Assembly: GCA_016209605.1 (NCBI GenBank)
Contig: JACQVS010000012.1
Span: 1 to 33,178, forward strand
DNA from: Planctomycetota bacterium
GTDB taxonomy: Bacteria; Planctomycetota; UBA8108; JACQVS01
Reading direction: 5' to 3'
Length of the DNA stretch: 33,178 bases
Position 1 is the first letter of the stretch. Every line of letters starts with the position of its first letter. A program made the position numbers and the translations under genes. This document shows, piece by piece, positions 15,367 to 23,257 of this stretch. Below the pieces are notes generated by a model, which searched no databases, had not been told where the DNA came from, and was given only the letters and a program-made list of their open reading frames with translations.

Positions 15367-17622
15367 ATGAAAGCCAGCAATGCGCTTTGGAAGGAGCGGC
15401 TCGCCGGCAAGCTGCCGGAAGAGCTGGCCCGTGAAATTGACATCTTCGAGACCGAGGTCGAGCTGCGCCAGCAAGGAAAAATCGAGGAGAAGCTCTTCGC
15501 CGAGACCCGCCTGCGCCGGGGAGTTTACGGGCAGCGCTACGACAATGGCCAGCGACACGATGGCAAGAAGACGCAGTCGCTAAAGTACCCCGGCGGCTCC
15601 ACCAAGGGCCCCAACACCCTCTGGGACGCCCCCGGCATGCAGCGCATCAAGATCCCGGCCGGCGGGCTGAACGCCCGGCAGCTCGAGGTAGCGGGGGAGC
15701 TGGCCGAGGAGTACTCGGACTGCATCGTCCACGTCACCACCCGCCAGGACTTCCAGCTCCACTTCGTCCACATCGAGGACACGCCCGTGGTCATGCGCCG
15801 CCTGGCCTCCGTGGGGATCACCACGCGCGAGGCCTGCGGCAACTCGGTCCGCAACGTCACCAGCTGCCCGTACGCCGGCGTCTGCCAGGATGAGACGTTC
15901 GACGTGACCCCCTACGCCCGGGCGCTGTCGAAGTTCCTCCTCGGCCATCCCGACTGCCAGAGCTTCGGCCGCAAGTTCAAGCCGGCCTTCAGCGGCTGCA
16001 AGCAGCACGCCTGCGGCCTGGTCAACATGCACGACCTCGGCGCCATCGCCGTCACCAGCCGGGAGAACGGCACGGAGGCGCGCGGCTTCGAGCTGTACGT
16101 GGGCGGCGGCCTCGGCCCCATTCCCCACGAGGCCAAGCTGCTCGATCCCTTCCTGCCGCCCGAGGAGCTGCTCCCCATGGCGCAGGCGATCGCGCGCGTC
16201 TTCGCGCGGCTCGGCGAGAAGAAGAACCGCAACCGGGCGCGCATCAAGTTCCTGGTGAAGGACCTGGGGATCGACAAGTTCCGCGACCTCGTCCTCGAGG
16301 AGCGGAAGGCCATGCCCGGCGATCCGCGCTGGACGGCCTTCTTGGAGGAGCTCGACCGGCACGAGGAGAAGCCGCTGCGCCCGCCCGGCCAGATCCCTCC
16401 CGCCGCCGGGAGCGAGAAGTACCAGCGCTGGCTCAAGACCAACATCCGCCCGCAGCGGCAGGAAGGCTACGCCGTCGCCACCGTCGCCCTGCCCCTAGGC
16501 GACATCACCGCCAACCAGCTGCGCGCCCTGGCCGACATCGTCCGGCGCTTCACTCGCGATACCATCCGCTCCACGGTGGAGCAGAACTTCGCCCTGCGCT
16601 GGATCAGCATGGCGGACTTGCCCGAGCTGCACCGGGCCCTCGACGCGGCGGGGCTGGGCGAGCCCGGAGCCTGCAACCTCGTCGACATCGTCGCCTGCCC
16701 GGGCACCGACACCTGCAAGCTGGGGATCTCCTCCTCGAGGGGGCTCGCCGGCGAGCTGAGGAGCCGCCTGGCGACGAAAAGCTTCCAGCTCGATGAGGCG
16801 GTGCAGAACCTCCACATCAAGATCAGCGGCTGCTTCAACAGCTGCGGCCAGCATCACCTCGCCGACCTTGGCTTTTACGGCGTCAGCCGCACCATCAACA
16901 ACTACAAGGTGCCGCACTTCCAGGTGGTCCTGGGCGGCGAGTGGGAGAACAACGCCGGCTCGTACGGCATGTCGATGTTCGCCATCCCGTCAAAGAACAT
17001 CCCCGAGGCCGTCGACCGCCTCACCGAGAAGTACGTCCGCGAGCGCCAGCCTCAGGAGAAGTTCAAGGACTTCATCAAGCGGATCGGCCGGGCGGCGGTC
17101 AAGAGCCTGCTTGACGACCTCACCGGCCTGCCGGCGTACCAGACCAACCCCTCCTACTACAGCGACTGGGGCGATCCGCGCGAGTACACCACGAGCGACA
17201 TCGGCGCGGGCGAGTGCGCCGGCGAGGTCGTGCCGCAGGTGGTGTTCGACCTGGGGGCAGCCGAGCGCGAGGCCTTCGAGGCGCAGGTGCTGCTCGAGAA
17301 GGGGGAAGTCCAGAAGGCCGGCCAGATGGGATACCAGGCGATGGTCCACGCCGCCAAGGCGCTGGTCCGGAACGAGTTCCAGGACATCCCCGAGGACTTC
17401 GAGCGCATCGTCAACGAATTCCGAGCGCGCTTTCACGACACTCAGAAGTTTAACGATCCGTTCGTCGGCGGCAAGTTCGCCCATTATCTCTTCGCCGCCC
17501 ACAAGCGCGATGGCGCCCCCTTCACATTGGAGCAGGCGCAGCATACCATTGAAGAGGCGCAGCTCTTCATCGAGGCCTCGCACGGCTGTTACAACCGCAT
17601 GGTGGCGCCAAAAGCCCCGTAA
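15367..17622 (+). CDS. Ferredoxin-type sulfite/nitrite reductase with C-terminal helical extension
   Basis: A 751-residue siroheme/[4Fe-4S] reductase that would carry out six-electron reduction of sulfite to sulfide or nitrite to ammonia. The cluster and siroheme cysteines are C444, C450, C489 and C493 (CPGTDTC and CFNSC), the canonical CX5C-X38-CX3C arrangement. An N-terminal half-repeat contains CGNSVRNVTSCPYAGVC. Assimilatory enzymes usually end near 550-600 residues. Here about 140 extra residues (from about 610) look helical, with a segment like MGYQAMVHAAKALVRNE resembling HEPN-type helices. The start has GGAGG at 15355-15359. The partner gene at 17661 follows closely. Sulfite versus nitrite cannot be settled by eye. 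Confidence 0.92.
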   Translation: MKASNALWKERLAGKLPEELAREIDIFETEVELRQQGKIEEKLFAETRLRRGVYGQRYDNGQRHDGKKTQSLKYPGGSTKGPNTLWDAPGMQRIKIPAGGLNARQLEVAGELAEEYSDCIVHVTTRQDFQLHFVHIEDTPVVMRRLASVGITTREACGNSVRNVTSCPYAGVCQDETFDVTPYARALSKFLLGHPDCQSFGRKFKPAFSGCKQHACGLVNMHDLGAIAVTSRENGTEARGFELYVGGGLGPIPHEAKLLDPFLPPEELLPMAQAIARVFARLGEKKNRNRARIKFLVKDLGIDKFRDLVLEERKAMPGDPRWTAFLEELDRHEEKPLRPPGQIPPAAGSEKYQRWLKTNIRPQRQEGYAVATVALPLGDITANQLRALADIVRRFTRDTIRSTVEQNFALRWISMADLPELHRALDAAGLGEPGACNLVDIVACPGTDTCKLGISSSRGLAGELRSRLATKSFQLDEAVQNLHIKISGCFNSCGQHHLADLGFYGVSRTINNYKVPHFQVVLGGEWENNAGSYGMSMFAIPSKNIPEAVDRLTEKYVRERQPQEKFKDFIKRIGRAAVKSLLDDLTGLPAYQTNPSYYSDWGDPREYTTSDIGAGECAGEVVPQVVFDLGAAEREAFEAQVLLEKGEVQKAGQMGYQAMVHAAKALVRNEFQDIPEDFERIVNEFRARFHDTQKFNDPFVGGKFAHYLFAAHKRDGAPFTLEQAQHTIEEAQLFIEASHGCYNRMVAPKAP

Positions 17623-17660
17623 AAGGCCCCGTAAAAGGATTGGAATCGAGGCGCGCCTTT

Positions 17661-18236
17661 ATGGAGTTACAGCACGTCAACGTCAAGGTTTCGCTACCGA
17701 GCCCCGGCGGCATCGATCCGGAGGGATTCATTCCGGTCTTCCATGGCTGGATCCAGGACCAGGTCCTGGAGGAGCTGCTCATCGATGTGGCCAGCTACGC
17801 CCACGTGATCAACGGCCCGGGCGTGGTGCTCATCGGCCATCGAGCGGACTACAGCATCGACAGCACCGGCGGCCGCCTGGGGCTGCGCTACAACCACAAG
17901 GCTCCCTTGAGCGGCAGCAACTTCGAGCGCTTCAAGCAGTCGGCCAGGGCGGCCCTCCAGGCCTGCCGGCTGCTGGAGGAGAATCCGCAGCTCAAGGGTT
18001 TGAGGTTCAACGCCGGCGAGCTCGAGCTGTTCGTGAACGACCGGGCGCTGGCGCCCAACACCCCCGAGATCCGCGCCGCCTGCGAGCCGGAGCTGCGGGA
18101 GTTCTTCCAGTGGCTCTACCAGCCGATCGGCTTCGCCCTGGAGCTGGAAAAAGATCCCCGCCAGCGCTTCGGAGCGAGGGCGAAGGCGGTCGGGGCGGTA
18201 GAGATCAAGCAGCTCCTCGAGCGCCTGAAAGGTTAA
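17661..18236 (+). CDS. Conserved hypothetical protein, partner of the reductase
   Basis: A cytosolic protein of about 191 residues with no signal or membrane segment and no recognised catalytic motif. Conserved-looking blocks are GFIPVFHGWIQDQ, LLIDVASYAHVINGPGVVLIGH, YSIDSTGGRLGLRYNHKAPLSG and LRFNAGELELFVNDRALAPN. From memory, similar proteins occur beside sulfite/nitrite reductase genes in other soil bacteria, so a supporting role for the reductase is plausible but unproven. The ATG at 17661 has GAGG nine bases upstream; a TTG at 17640 is an alternative. Between the two genes, AAAAGGCCCCGT is repeated in tandem across the reductase stop codon. Confidence 0.82.
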   Translation: MELQHVNVKVSLPSPGGIDPEGFIPVFHGWIQDQVLEELLIDVASYAHVINGPGVVLIGHRADYSIDSTGGRLGLRYNHKAPLSGSNFERFKQSARAALQACRLLEENPQLKGLRFNAGELELFVNDRALAPNTPEIRAACEPELREFFQWLYQPIGFALELEKDPRQRFGARAKAVGAVEIKQLLERLKG

Positions 18237-18303
18237 GGGCTCCCTCTCGAATCTATCTCGGGCAGGCAAAGGCACTTCGGCGCCGGGCCGCCCCCTTCCT
18301 CTC

Positions 18304-18330
18304 CCCCCGGTTTGTCACTTTTACCGGGGG
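18304..18330 (+). terminator. Hairpin after the reductase partner gene
   Basis: CCCCCGGT and ACCGGGGG form a perfect 8-bp stem around an 11-base loop, followed within a few bases by CTATTTTTCTT. It lies 68 bases after the stop at 18236 and before the pilin-like genes. It could be a terminator of the reductase operon, although the T-run is offset by five bases. Confidence 0.45.
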
Positions 18331-18513
18331 ATGCTATTTTTCTTCAATAGCAGCGGTGTCACTGCATCGCCAAAGCAGTTGCCTGCGATGGTGTCAAGGG
18401 CAGGGCACCGGCCATTGTGGAACAAGGACGCTTTGGAGGGCGGGATCGCGCCCGAGCGCTCCGGCGCGATCGGCGAGCACCAACTCACTGTAAGCGGAGG
18501 TAGCACATCATCC

Positions 18514-20607
18514 ATGAACCGAGATCCCGTTTGTTCCCGGAACCGCGGCGCCGCCCTGATCCTGAGCGTCCTTTTGCTGGTGTTCGTGGGCGGGCTGGCG
18601 GGGACCCTCCTCATCGTCCAGTTCCATCGCAACCGGCTGAAGAGCGATTATATCGGGCGGATCGGCGCTTTTTACGGCGCCGAGGGAGCGGCCAATTACG
18701 CGGCCGAACTCATCTGGAACGGCTTCTTGCAGGCCCACGGCGGCCAGCCCGGCAAGTTCCTCGAGCTGCGGGCTTACCTGGATGACAACGCCATCGCCAG
18801 CGTGCCGCCGGGGGTGTGGACGGCGGTGCCTCTGGCCGCCCTGGATCTCGGGAGGAGCGACGCCACGGCCGCCGTCGACGTGCTCCGCACCGATGGCACC
18901 GGCTTCACCGACCTTCGTTACCGGGCGGTGGTCGCCATCGGCAATCAGGTGGAAGTGGTCGAGTCCTCCTTCCGGGCCGAGGGAGGGATCTTCAACGGCT
19001 TCCAGTTTGCGATCTATTCCAACAACGTCTCCTGCACCTTCTGCCACGCCCACTTCAGCAGCGTCAAGAAGTTCGCCGGCGGACCCTACGACCGGGTCCG
19101 CGTGGCCGCCACCGACAGCTTGGTGGTGCGGAGTACGGCCGCATCCACCATCGCCGGAACGCTCTACACGCGCGGGCTGATCATGGACAAGACAGGAGTC
19201 ATCTTGTCGGATCTGGCCGCGACCACTTTCGATGGATACACCATCGCCGGCGGCCAGATCGACCCCTCCACCGCGACCCTGGTCGACCTCTACGCCGCCC
19301 CCGTCGATGCGGACGGCAATCCGGTCCCCGGCTACAACCTCTACATGAACTACCCTGACGACTCCGCCAAGCAGACGGACGGCCGGCTGCCCAGCGATTT
19401 CCCGCCGGTCTTTTTCGATGAGAACTCGAACCGCGTCATCGATGGGGCGGAGTATTCCAAGGTGGCGGCCGATGCGGCCGGGAGCGTCTCCGGACTCGGC
19501 TTCATCATCCCGGCGGGGGGGGTGTTCGGAGGCGCCAGCCTCTCGACCACCGATCCGGTCAGCGCCAGCGGGGCCATCGACGGGAACCTCATCCTCACCG
19601 GGACCGCCGGCAGCCCGATCCGCCTCAGCGGCAAGGTGGTGGTGAACGGCGATGTGGTGATCAAGGGCGTGGTGCAGGGCCTCGGGTCGATCATCGCCCG
19701 CGGAAACATCTACGTCGCCGGCGACGTCGTCTACAACGACCAGGTGGCGGGCGGGAAGCGCCAGTTCGGGGTCGCGCCGGATGGCTCCCTCAACGGCCTC
19801 GCCCTCTCCGCCGGCGGCAACGTCCTGATCGGAGATTATCTCACTCCCAAGAACGGCTCGCTCACCAGCACCGCCTCGCTGATGACCGGAACGAGCGCCG
19901 ACGGCTTCGGCTTCACCCTCTCCCAGCTATCGCTCTATAACCGCCGGGAATGGCAGCGAACCCAGAGCCAGCTTCCCGGCTCGGGCGGGACGATGGTGGC
20001 GAACAGCACCTACACCCCGGGCTACGTGCCCAAGTACTACGCCATCCAGGCCTCGAACCCCATCTGGGCCTTCATCTCGAAGGTCACCTGGGATGATGCC
20101 AAGAAGAGCTGGATCGGGTCGGAGCATGCGGGAAGTTTCACCGACCTCACCAGCCTGGCGGTGCCGGTCGGAGCGCTGGTCTCGACTCTGGATCCGTCCA
20201 GCCCCTGGATCACGCCGGTCCAGCTCAAGCAGTTCTGGATCGAGGACGAGAGCCAGCGCGCCTCCGGCGATCCCTTCAAGATCGATGGCCTGATCTACAC
20301 CGACAATTCGGTGTTCGCGCTGGCGCGTGGCGTCTCGATGACCGGCGGCACGATGGCGATCAACGGCGCCCTGGTGGCGCGCGACACCGGCATCCTGGTC
20401 CCGAACAACCTCGAGATCAACTACGATGAGCGGGCCGTCGAGTTCCTGGATGTCCGGGACTCCACGGAGGTCACCTATCACCGCGCCTCCAGCGTCCGCA
20501 GGACCGAGGATGTCCTCAAGCAGTACGCGGAAGGGAGCTTGACCGGAACCTCCTCTTCCATCACCCAGGCGCTGTCGAAAACGCTCTCGACCGGGTACGC
20601 CAATTAG
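18514..20607 (+). CDS. PilX-like exported protein with a CXXCH heme motif
   Basis: A 697-residue protein. The N-terminus RGAALILSVLLLVFVGGLAG, after a short basic head, is the membrane anchor typical of PilX-type minor pilin or pilus-assembly proteins. Beyond it, NNVSCTFCHAHFSS contains a CXXCH c-type heme motif (C174, C177, H178). The middle region is rich in short beta-strands (SASGAIDGNLILTG.., GKVVVNGDVVIKG, GNIYVAGDVVYND), suggesting a beta-helix or polymer-like fold. The ATG at 18514 is chosen because GCGGAGG lies upstream and the anchor follows directly. It is the first of three same-strand pilin-like genes. Whether heme is attached cannot be told from sequence. Confidence 0.82.
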   Translation: MNRDPVCSRNRGAALILSVLLLVFVGGLAGTLLIVQFHRNRLKSDYIGRIGAFYGAEGAANYAAELIWNGFLQAHGGQPGKFLELRAYLDDNAIASVPPGVWTAVPLAALDLGRSDATAAVDVLRTDGTGFTDLRYRAVVAIGNQVEVVESSFRAEGGIFNGFQFAIYSNNVSCTFCHAHFSSVKKFAGGPYDRVRVAATDSLVVRSTAASTIAGTLYTRGLIMDKTGVILSDLAATTFDGYTIAGGQIDPSTATLVDLYAAPVDADGNPVPGYNLYMNYPDDSAKQTDGRLPSDFPPVFFDENSNRVIDGAEYSKVAADAAGSVSGLGFIIPAGGVFGGASLSTTDPVSASGAIDGNLILTGTAGSPIRLSGKVVVNGDVVIKGVVQGLGSIIARGNIYVAGDVVYNDQVAGGKRQFGVAPDGSLNGLALSAGGNVLIGDYLTPKNGSLTSTASLMTGTSADGFGFTLSQLSLYNRREWQRTQSQLPGSGGTMVANSTYTPGYVPKYYAIQASNPIWAFISKVTWDDAKKSWIGSEHAGSFTDLTSLAVPVGALVSTLDPSSPWITPVQLKQFWIEDESQRASGDPFKIDGLIYTDNSVFALARGVSMTGGTMAINGALVARDTGILVPNNLEINYDERAVEFLDVRDSTEVTYHRASSVRRTEDVLKQYAEGSLTGTSSSITQALSKTLSTGYAN

Positions 20608-20629
20608 AGAATCCGAAGGAGAGTCAGGC

Positions 20630-21034
20630 ATGACCGAGATGAGCAAATCCTCGCAAGCGACCGGCGGTTTCACCCTCATCGAGGTGCTGGTGAGCATCAC
20701 CCTGCTCTTCATGGGAGTGATCGCGGGCGGGGCGGTAATGATCATCACCGAGCAGGGGGCTCTCGCCAGCGAGGACCGCTACCGCGACGCCACCGAGCTT
20801 CGCAACCGCATCGAGGGCATCAAGGCGGCCCTCAGCAGCCAGAGCCTCGCGACCTCATCCACGGCTCTGGCCAAGAACCTGAGCTTCACCGGATATACCG
20901 GCCATTATGGCTCCGCCATGATCGAAGAAGGCGCGGCGGGCCTCCCCAACCTGGTCCGGGTGGAGATGGATGTCAATCTGACGGGCGCCCCGCCCATACG
21001 GCTGGTCACTTACATGAAAGCGGACGAGAATTAG
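20630..21034 (+). CDS. PilV-like type IV prepilin
   Basis: A 134-residue minor pilin or pseudopilin. The prepilin peptidase site and N-terminal helix are clear: TGG followed by FTLIEVLVSITLLFMGVIAG, with Glu at position 5 of the mature protein. The remainder is a short globular domain (EDRYRDATELRNRIEGIK). AAGGAGA precedes the ATG by about eight bases. It starts 22 bases after the PilX-like gene, consistent with one operon, and should be inserted into the inner membrane and processed by a prepilin peptidase that is not in this window. Confidence 0.88.
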   Translation: MTEMSKSSQATGGFTLIEVLVSITLLFMGVIAGGAVMIITEQGALASEDRYRDATELRNRIEGIKAALSSQSLATSSTALAKNLSFTGYTGHYGSAMIEEGAAGLPNLVRVEMDVNLTGAPPIRLVTYMKADEN

Positions 21035-21043
21035 ATTTTTCCT

Positions 21044-21078
21044 CCGCAACTTCTCCGCAGAATGCGGAGAAGTTGCGG
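21044..21078. repeat. Perfect 16-bp inverted repeat (hairpin)
   Basis: CCGCAACTTCTCCGCA and its exact complement flank a GAA loop between the PilV- and PilW-like genes. A T-run precedes it (ATTTTTCC) but none follows, so it is not a classic terminator for the plus strand. On the minus strand the order would be hairpin then AAAAATC-complement T's, but no minus-strand gene ends there. Confidence 0.8.
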
Positions 21079-21089
21079 ATAGCTCGTTA

Positions 21090-21104
21090 GCGGGCGAAGC
21101 CCGC
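21090..21104. repeat. Second hairpin with GAA loop
   Basis: GCGGGC-GAA-GCCCGC forms a perfect 6-bp stem with the same three-base loop as the adjacent 21044-21078 hairpin. Together they look like a REP-type palindromic element set within the operon, just before the PilW-like gene. Confidence 0.65.
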
Positions 21105-21122
21105 ATTATAGAAAAAACAGGC

Positions 21123-21932
21123 ATGAACATGGCAACCGGCAAGAAGCGGAGGAGAGCGGGCTTTACCGTTCTGGAGATGGCGGTCTCGGTGGCGATCTTC
21201 ATCACCGTGGTCGCAGTCTGCGCGTCGATCCTCACCAAGTTGACCGGATTCTACGTCGAGGCGCTCGCCCGATCGGACCTCATGGAGTCCGGCAAGGTCA
21301 CCCAGGAGCAGGTCTTCAGCGAGCTCTTCTCGGCGAGGGTCGTTTCGCTGGCGGGGACCGCCTCCACCGATCCGGTTCTCACCTTCGTGGTGCCGGTAGA
21401 GCAGCCCACCGGAACCGGCGGCAGCGACTTCGTCGATGCGGATGGCGACATCAACTGGGGAGCGGTTGAGCCAACCGGCCCGCAGCTCGACCTCACCGGG
21501 GATCCCCACCGCGTCACCTTGCGGGCCGCCGTCACCGGGACAGTGGCCGAGGCTGACGCCAGGCTCGACCTGAACTCCGACGGCGACCTCGGCGACTCCT
21601 TCCAGGTCGGCTCGCTGGTTCTGCGGACCACCGGCGGCCTCGAAAGGATCCTCATCCCGCAGCGGCTGATCATCGGCCAGGTGGGAGGCGGCATCTTCGA
21701 TATCGATGGGGATGGGGTTGTGGATCCTCTGGTGCAGCTCCAGGGAGAGAGTTTTGTCGACGCCAACGGGAACGGCATTTACGATCGGGGGGAGGCCTTC
21801 ACCGACGATAACGGCAACGGCCGCTGGGATGGCTCCCTCTCGATCAGCTTCCCGATCTTCTCGATCGACCGCAACGGCCAGGGCCATCGCATCGTGTACC
21901 GGACGGCGGTCCGGCTGCTGCACAATTCTTGA
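21123..21932 (+). CDS. PilW-like type IV prepilin with acidic Ca-binding-like loops
   Basis: A 269-residue pilin-like protein. After a basic leader (KKRRRAG) comes FTVLEMAVSVAIFITVVAV, a prepilin cleavage site with Glu at mature position 5. The C-terminal half has aspartate/asparagine-rich loops such as DLNSDGDLGD, DIDGDGVVD and DANGNGIYDRGE followed by DDNGNGRWDG, reminiscent of EF-hand or thrombospondin-3-type calcium loops. The ATG at 21123 has only a weak AGG upstream; ATG at 21129 is also possible. It is the third gene of the pilin-like cluster, separated from the second by 88 bases holding two hairpins. Confidence 0.83.
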   Translation: MNMATGKKRRRAGFTVLEMAVSVAIFITVVAVCASILTKLTGFYVEALARSDLMESGKVTQEQVFSELFSARVVSLAGTASTDPVLTFVVPVEQPTGTGGSDFVDADGDINWGAVEPTGPQLDLTGDPHRVTLRAAVTGTVAEADARLDLNSDGDLGDSFQVGSLVLRTTGGLERILIPQRLIIGQVGGGIFDIDGDGVVDPLVQLQGESFVDANGNGIYDRGEAFTDDNGNGRWDGSLSISFPIFSIDRNGQGHRIVYRTAVRLLHNS

Positions 21933-21945
21933 GGCGGGCGCCTCA
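21930..21945 (+). terminator. Small hairpin at the end of the pilin-like cluster
   Basis: TGAGGC-GGGC-GCCTCA forms a 6-bp stem overlapping the stop codon of the PilW-like gene, between convergent genes. No T-run follows, so any terminator function is weakly supported. Confidence 0.25.
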
Positions 21946-21988
21946 TCTGATCCAGGTCAAGGCTTGCGGGCTGAGCCGTCGCGGAGGG

Positions 21989-22540
21989 TCAAGGTCCCGC
22001 TTTTTCCAGCTTGGCCCGCTGGCGCACGTCGGCGACTTTCTTCTGGTATTCCTGGGCGCTCAAGAGCTTCCTTTCGATCAAGCACTCGAGCAGCGCCTGG
22101 TGATGGGCCGCCAGCCCGGCGATGTTGAGCTTGCGCCGCTTCTTCTTGGGGGGAGGCGCCGGGGGTGGGAGGTGCGGCGCCGGCGTGCCGACCGGAAGCG
22201 CCTTGCGCTTGTTCGCCTCCGGGGTGTAGGGGAGCGGCGGGGTGCGCGCCTTGAGATCTTCAAGGTTCTCCTCCTTCTTCTCCTCCTCTTCCTGCGCGCC
22301 CAGGAGCGACAGCACCTCCGACTCGAAGTAGTCCAGCTTGAGGTTGAAGACGGCGCAGATCTTGTTGAGGAGGTGGCGGGTGGGCTTGGCGAGGCCGTCG
22401 GCCACTTCCTTGAGGTAGTTGACCTCGACGCCGAGGCGCTCCGCCATCTGCTTGATGGTGATGGACTGGTTGTGCTGCAGGAAGCGGATTTTCCTGGCGA
22501 TCTGCTCCCAGACTTCGTTTTGAGTGGTCTTCAATTCCAT
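21989..22540 (-). CDS. XRE-family helix-turn-helix protein
   Basis: A 183-residue protein. The N-terminal 65 residues form an XRE-type helix-turn-helix (IARKIRFLQHNQSITIKQMA.., VEVNYLKEVADGLAKPTRHL). A Glu-rich segment (EEEEKKEEN) and a Pro/Lys-rich linker (HLPPPAPPPKKKRRK) follow, and then a C-terminal helical region resembling a short-C-terminal (SHOCT-like) helix pair, LLECLIERKLLSAQEYQKKV. It is probably a transcription regulator or adaptor; the target is unknown. The ATG at 22540 is preceded by GAGGAGG, quite close. It is convergent with the pilin-like cluster and lies downstream of the cytochrome c'-like gene. Confidence 0.82.
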   Translation of the reverse strand: MELKTTQNEVWEQIARKIRFLQHNQSITIKQMAERLGVEVNYLKEVADGLAKPTRHLLNKICAVFNLKLDYFESEVLSLLGAQEEEEKKEENLEDLKARTPPLPYTPEANKRKALPVGTPAPHLPPPAPPPKKKRRKLNIAGLAAHHQALLECLIERKLLSAQEYQKKVADVRQRAKLEKAGP

Positions 22541-22586
22541 GGCCTCCTCGGCGAATATCGGTTCAGCCCCCTTTGAGGGATCCGCT

Positions 22587-22988
22587 TCAGCGCCGGTACG
22601 ACTTGTGGCAAGCGTCGCAGCTCGCGTACAGCTGCCGGCGCAGGCGGAGGAGGTTTTCATTCAGCTGGAAGGCATCGGCCTTGCGAACGAACTCTTCCGC
22701 CGCCGCTCGGGTCCGCTCCAGATGCTTCTGGTACCCCTCTTCGGAAGAGTATCCGGAGATGGCAGGATCGTCGAGCGCCTGGCTCAAAGCGCTGGCGGCC
22801 TCGCGAATTTCGACCGGATCGCGGTTCTCGATCTGGTAAAAAAGGTCCAGATATTGGACATGCAGCTTTTCCATGGCCCGATTCAGCCGGATGGAGGCGC
22901 AGCCGGACAGGACCAGAAACGCGCCGGCAATGGCGGCGAGCAGGGCAGCGGTCTCGATGAGGTTGAGGGATTTCCGGAACAAGCTCAT
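22587..22988 (-). CDS. Cytochrome c'-like monoheme lipoprotein
   Basis: A 133-residue exported protein. A membrane-spanning signal ends in the lipobox LSGC with C30 as lipidation site. The rest is helical and ends in CDACHKSYRR (C124, C127, H128), the C-terminal CXXCH placement typical of cytochrome c'/c556 four-helix bundles, where heme binds near the end of the last helix. It is probably anchored to a membrane facing the periplasm. The partner is unknown. Upstream of the ATG is AGGAGAAGAG (22989 onwards on the minus strand). It precedes the XRE gene by 46 bases on the same strand. Confidence 0.88.
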   Translation of the reverse strand: MSLFRKSLNLIETAALLAAIAGAFLVLSGCASIRLNRAMEKLHVQYLDLFYQIENRDPVEIREAASALSQALDDPAISGYSSEEGYQKHLERTRAAAEEFVRKADAFQLNENLLRLRRQLYASCDACHKSYRR

Positions 22989-23257
22989 TCTCTTCTCCTG
23001 TTCGGGGAAGGGTCAGGCGTCAGTGCCCAGAGCCTTTTGATGGCAATACGCCAGGGGCTCATCTTAACAAATCAAGCAAGATTTTGTAAGCGCCCTATCG
23101 GCTGGCGGCTGGCGACTGGGATCCCCCTTTATTGCCTTTGGAATTGCTTTCGGCGGGCGAAAGTTTAAAATTTTGAATATTGGCGCCGGGCGCCCGTCTA
23201 TTCGTCGTGGCGTTACGTTCAAAATCGAGGCTTGAGATCCCGAAAGCGGAGGTGGCC

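Noticed and set aside
18237..18513. Possible riboswitch before the PilX-like gene, such as a c-di-GMP type
   Set aside because: The conserved core sequences of the known c-di-GMP classes were not found; only an isolated hairpin is visible.
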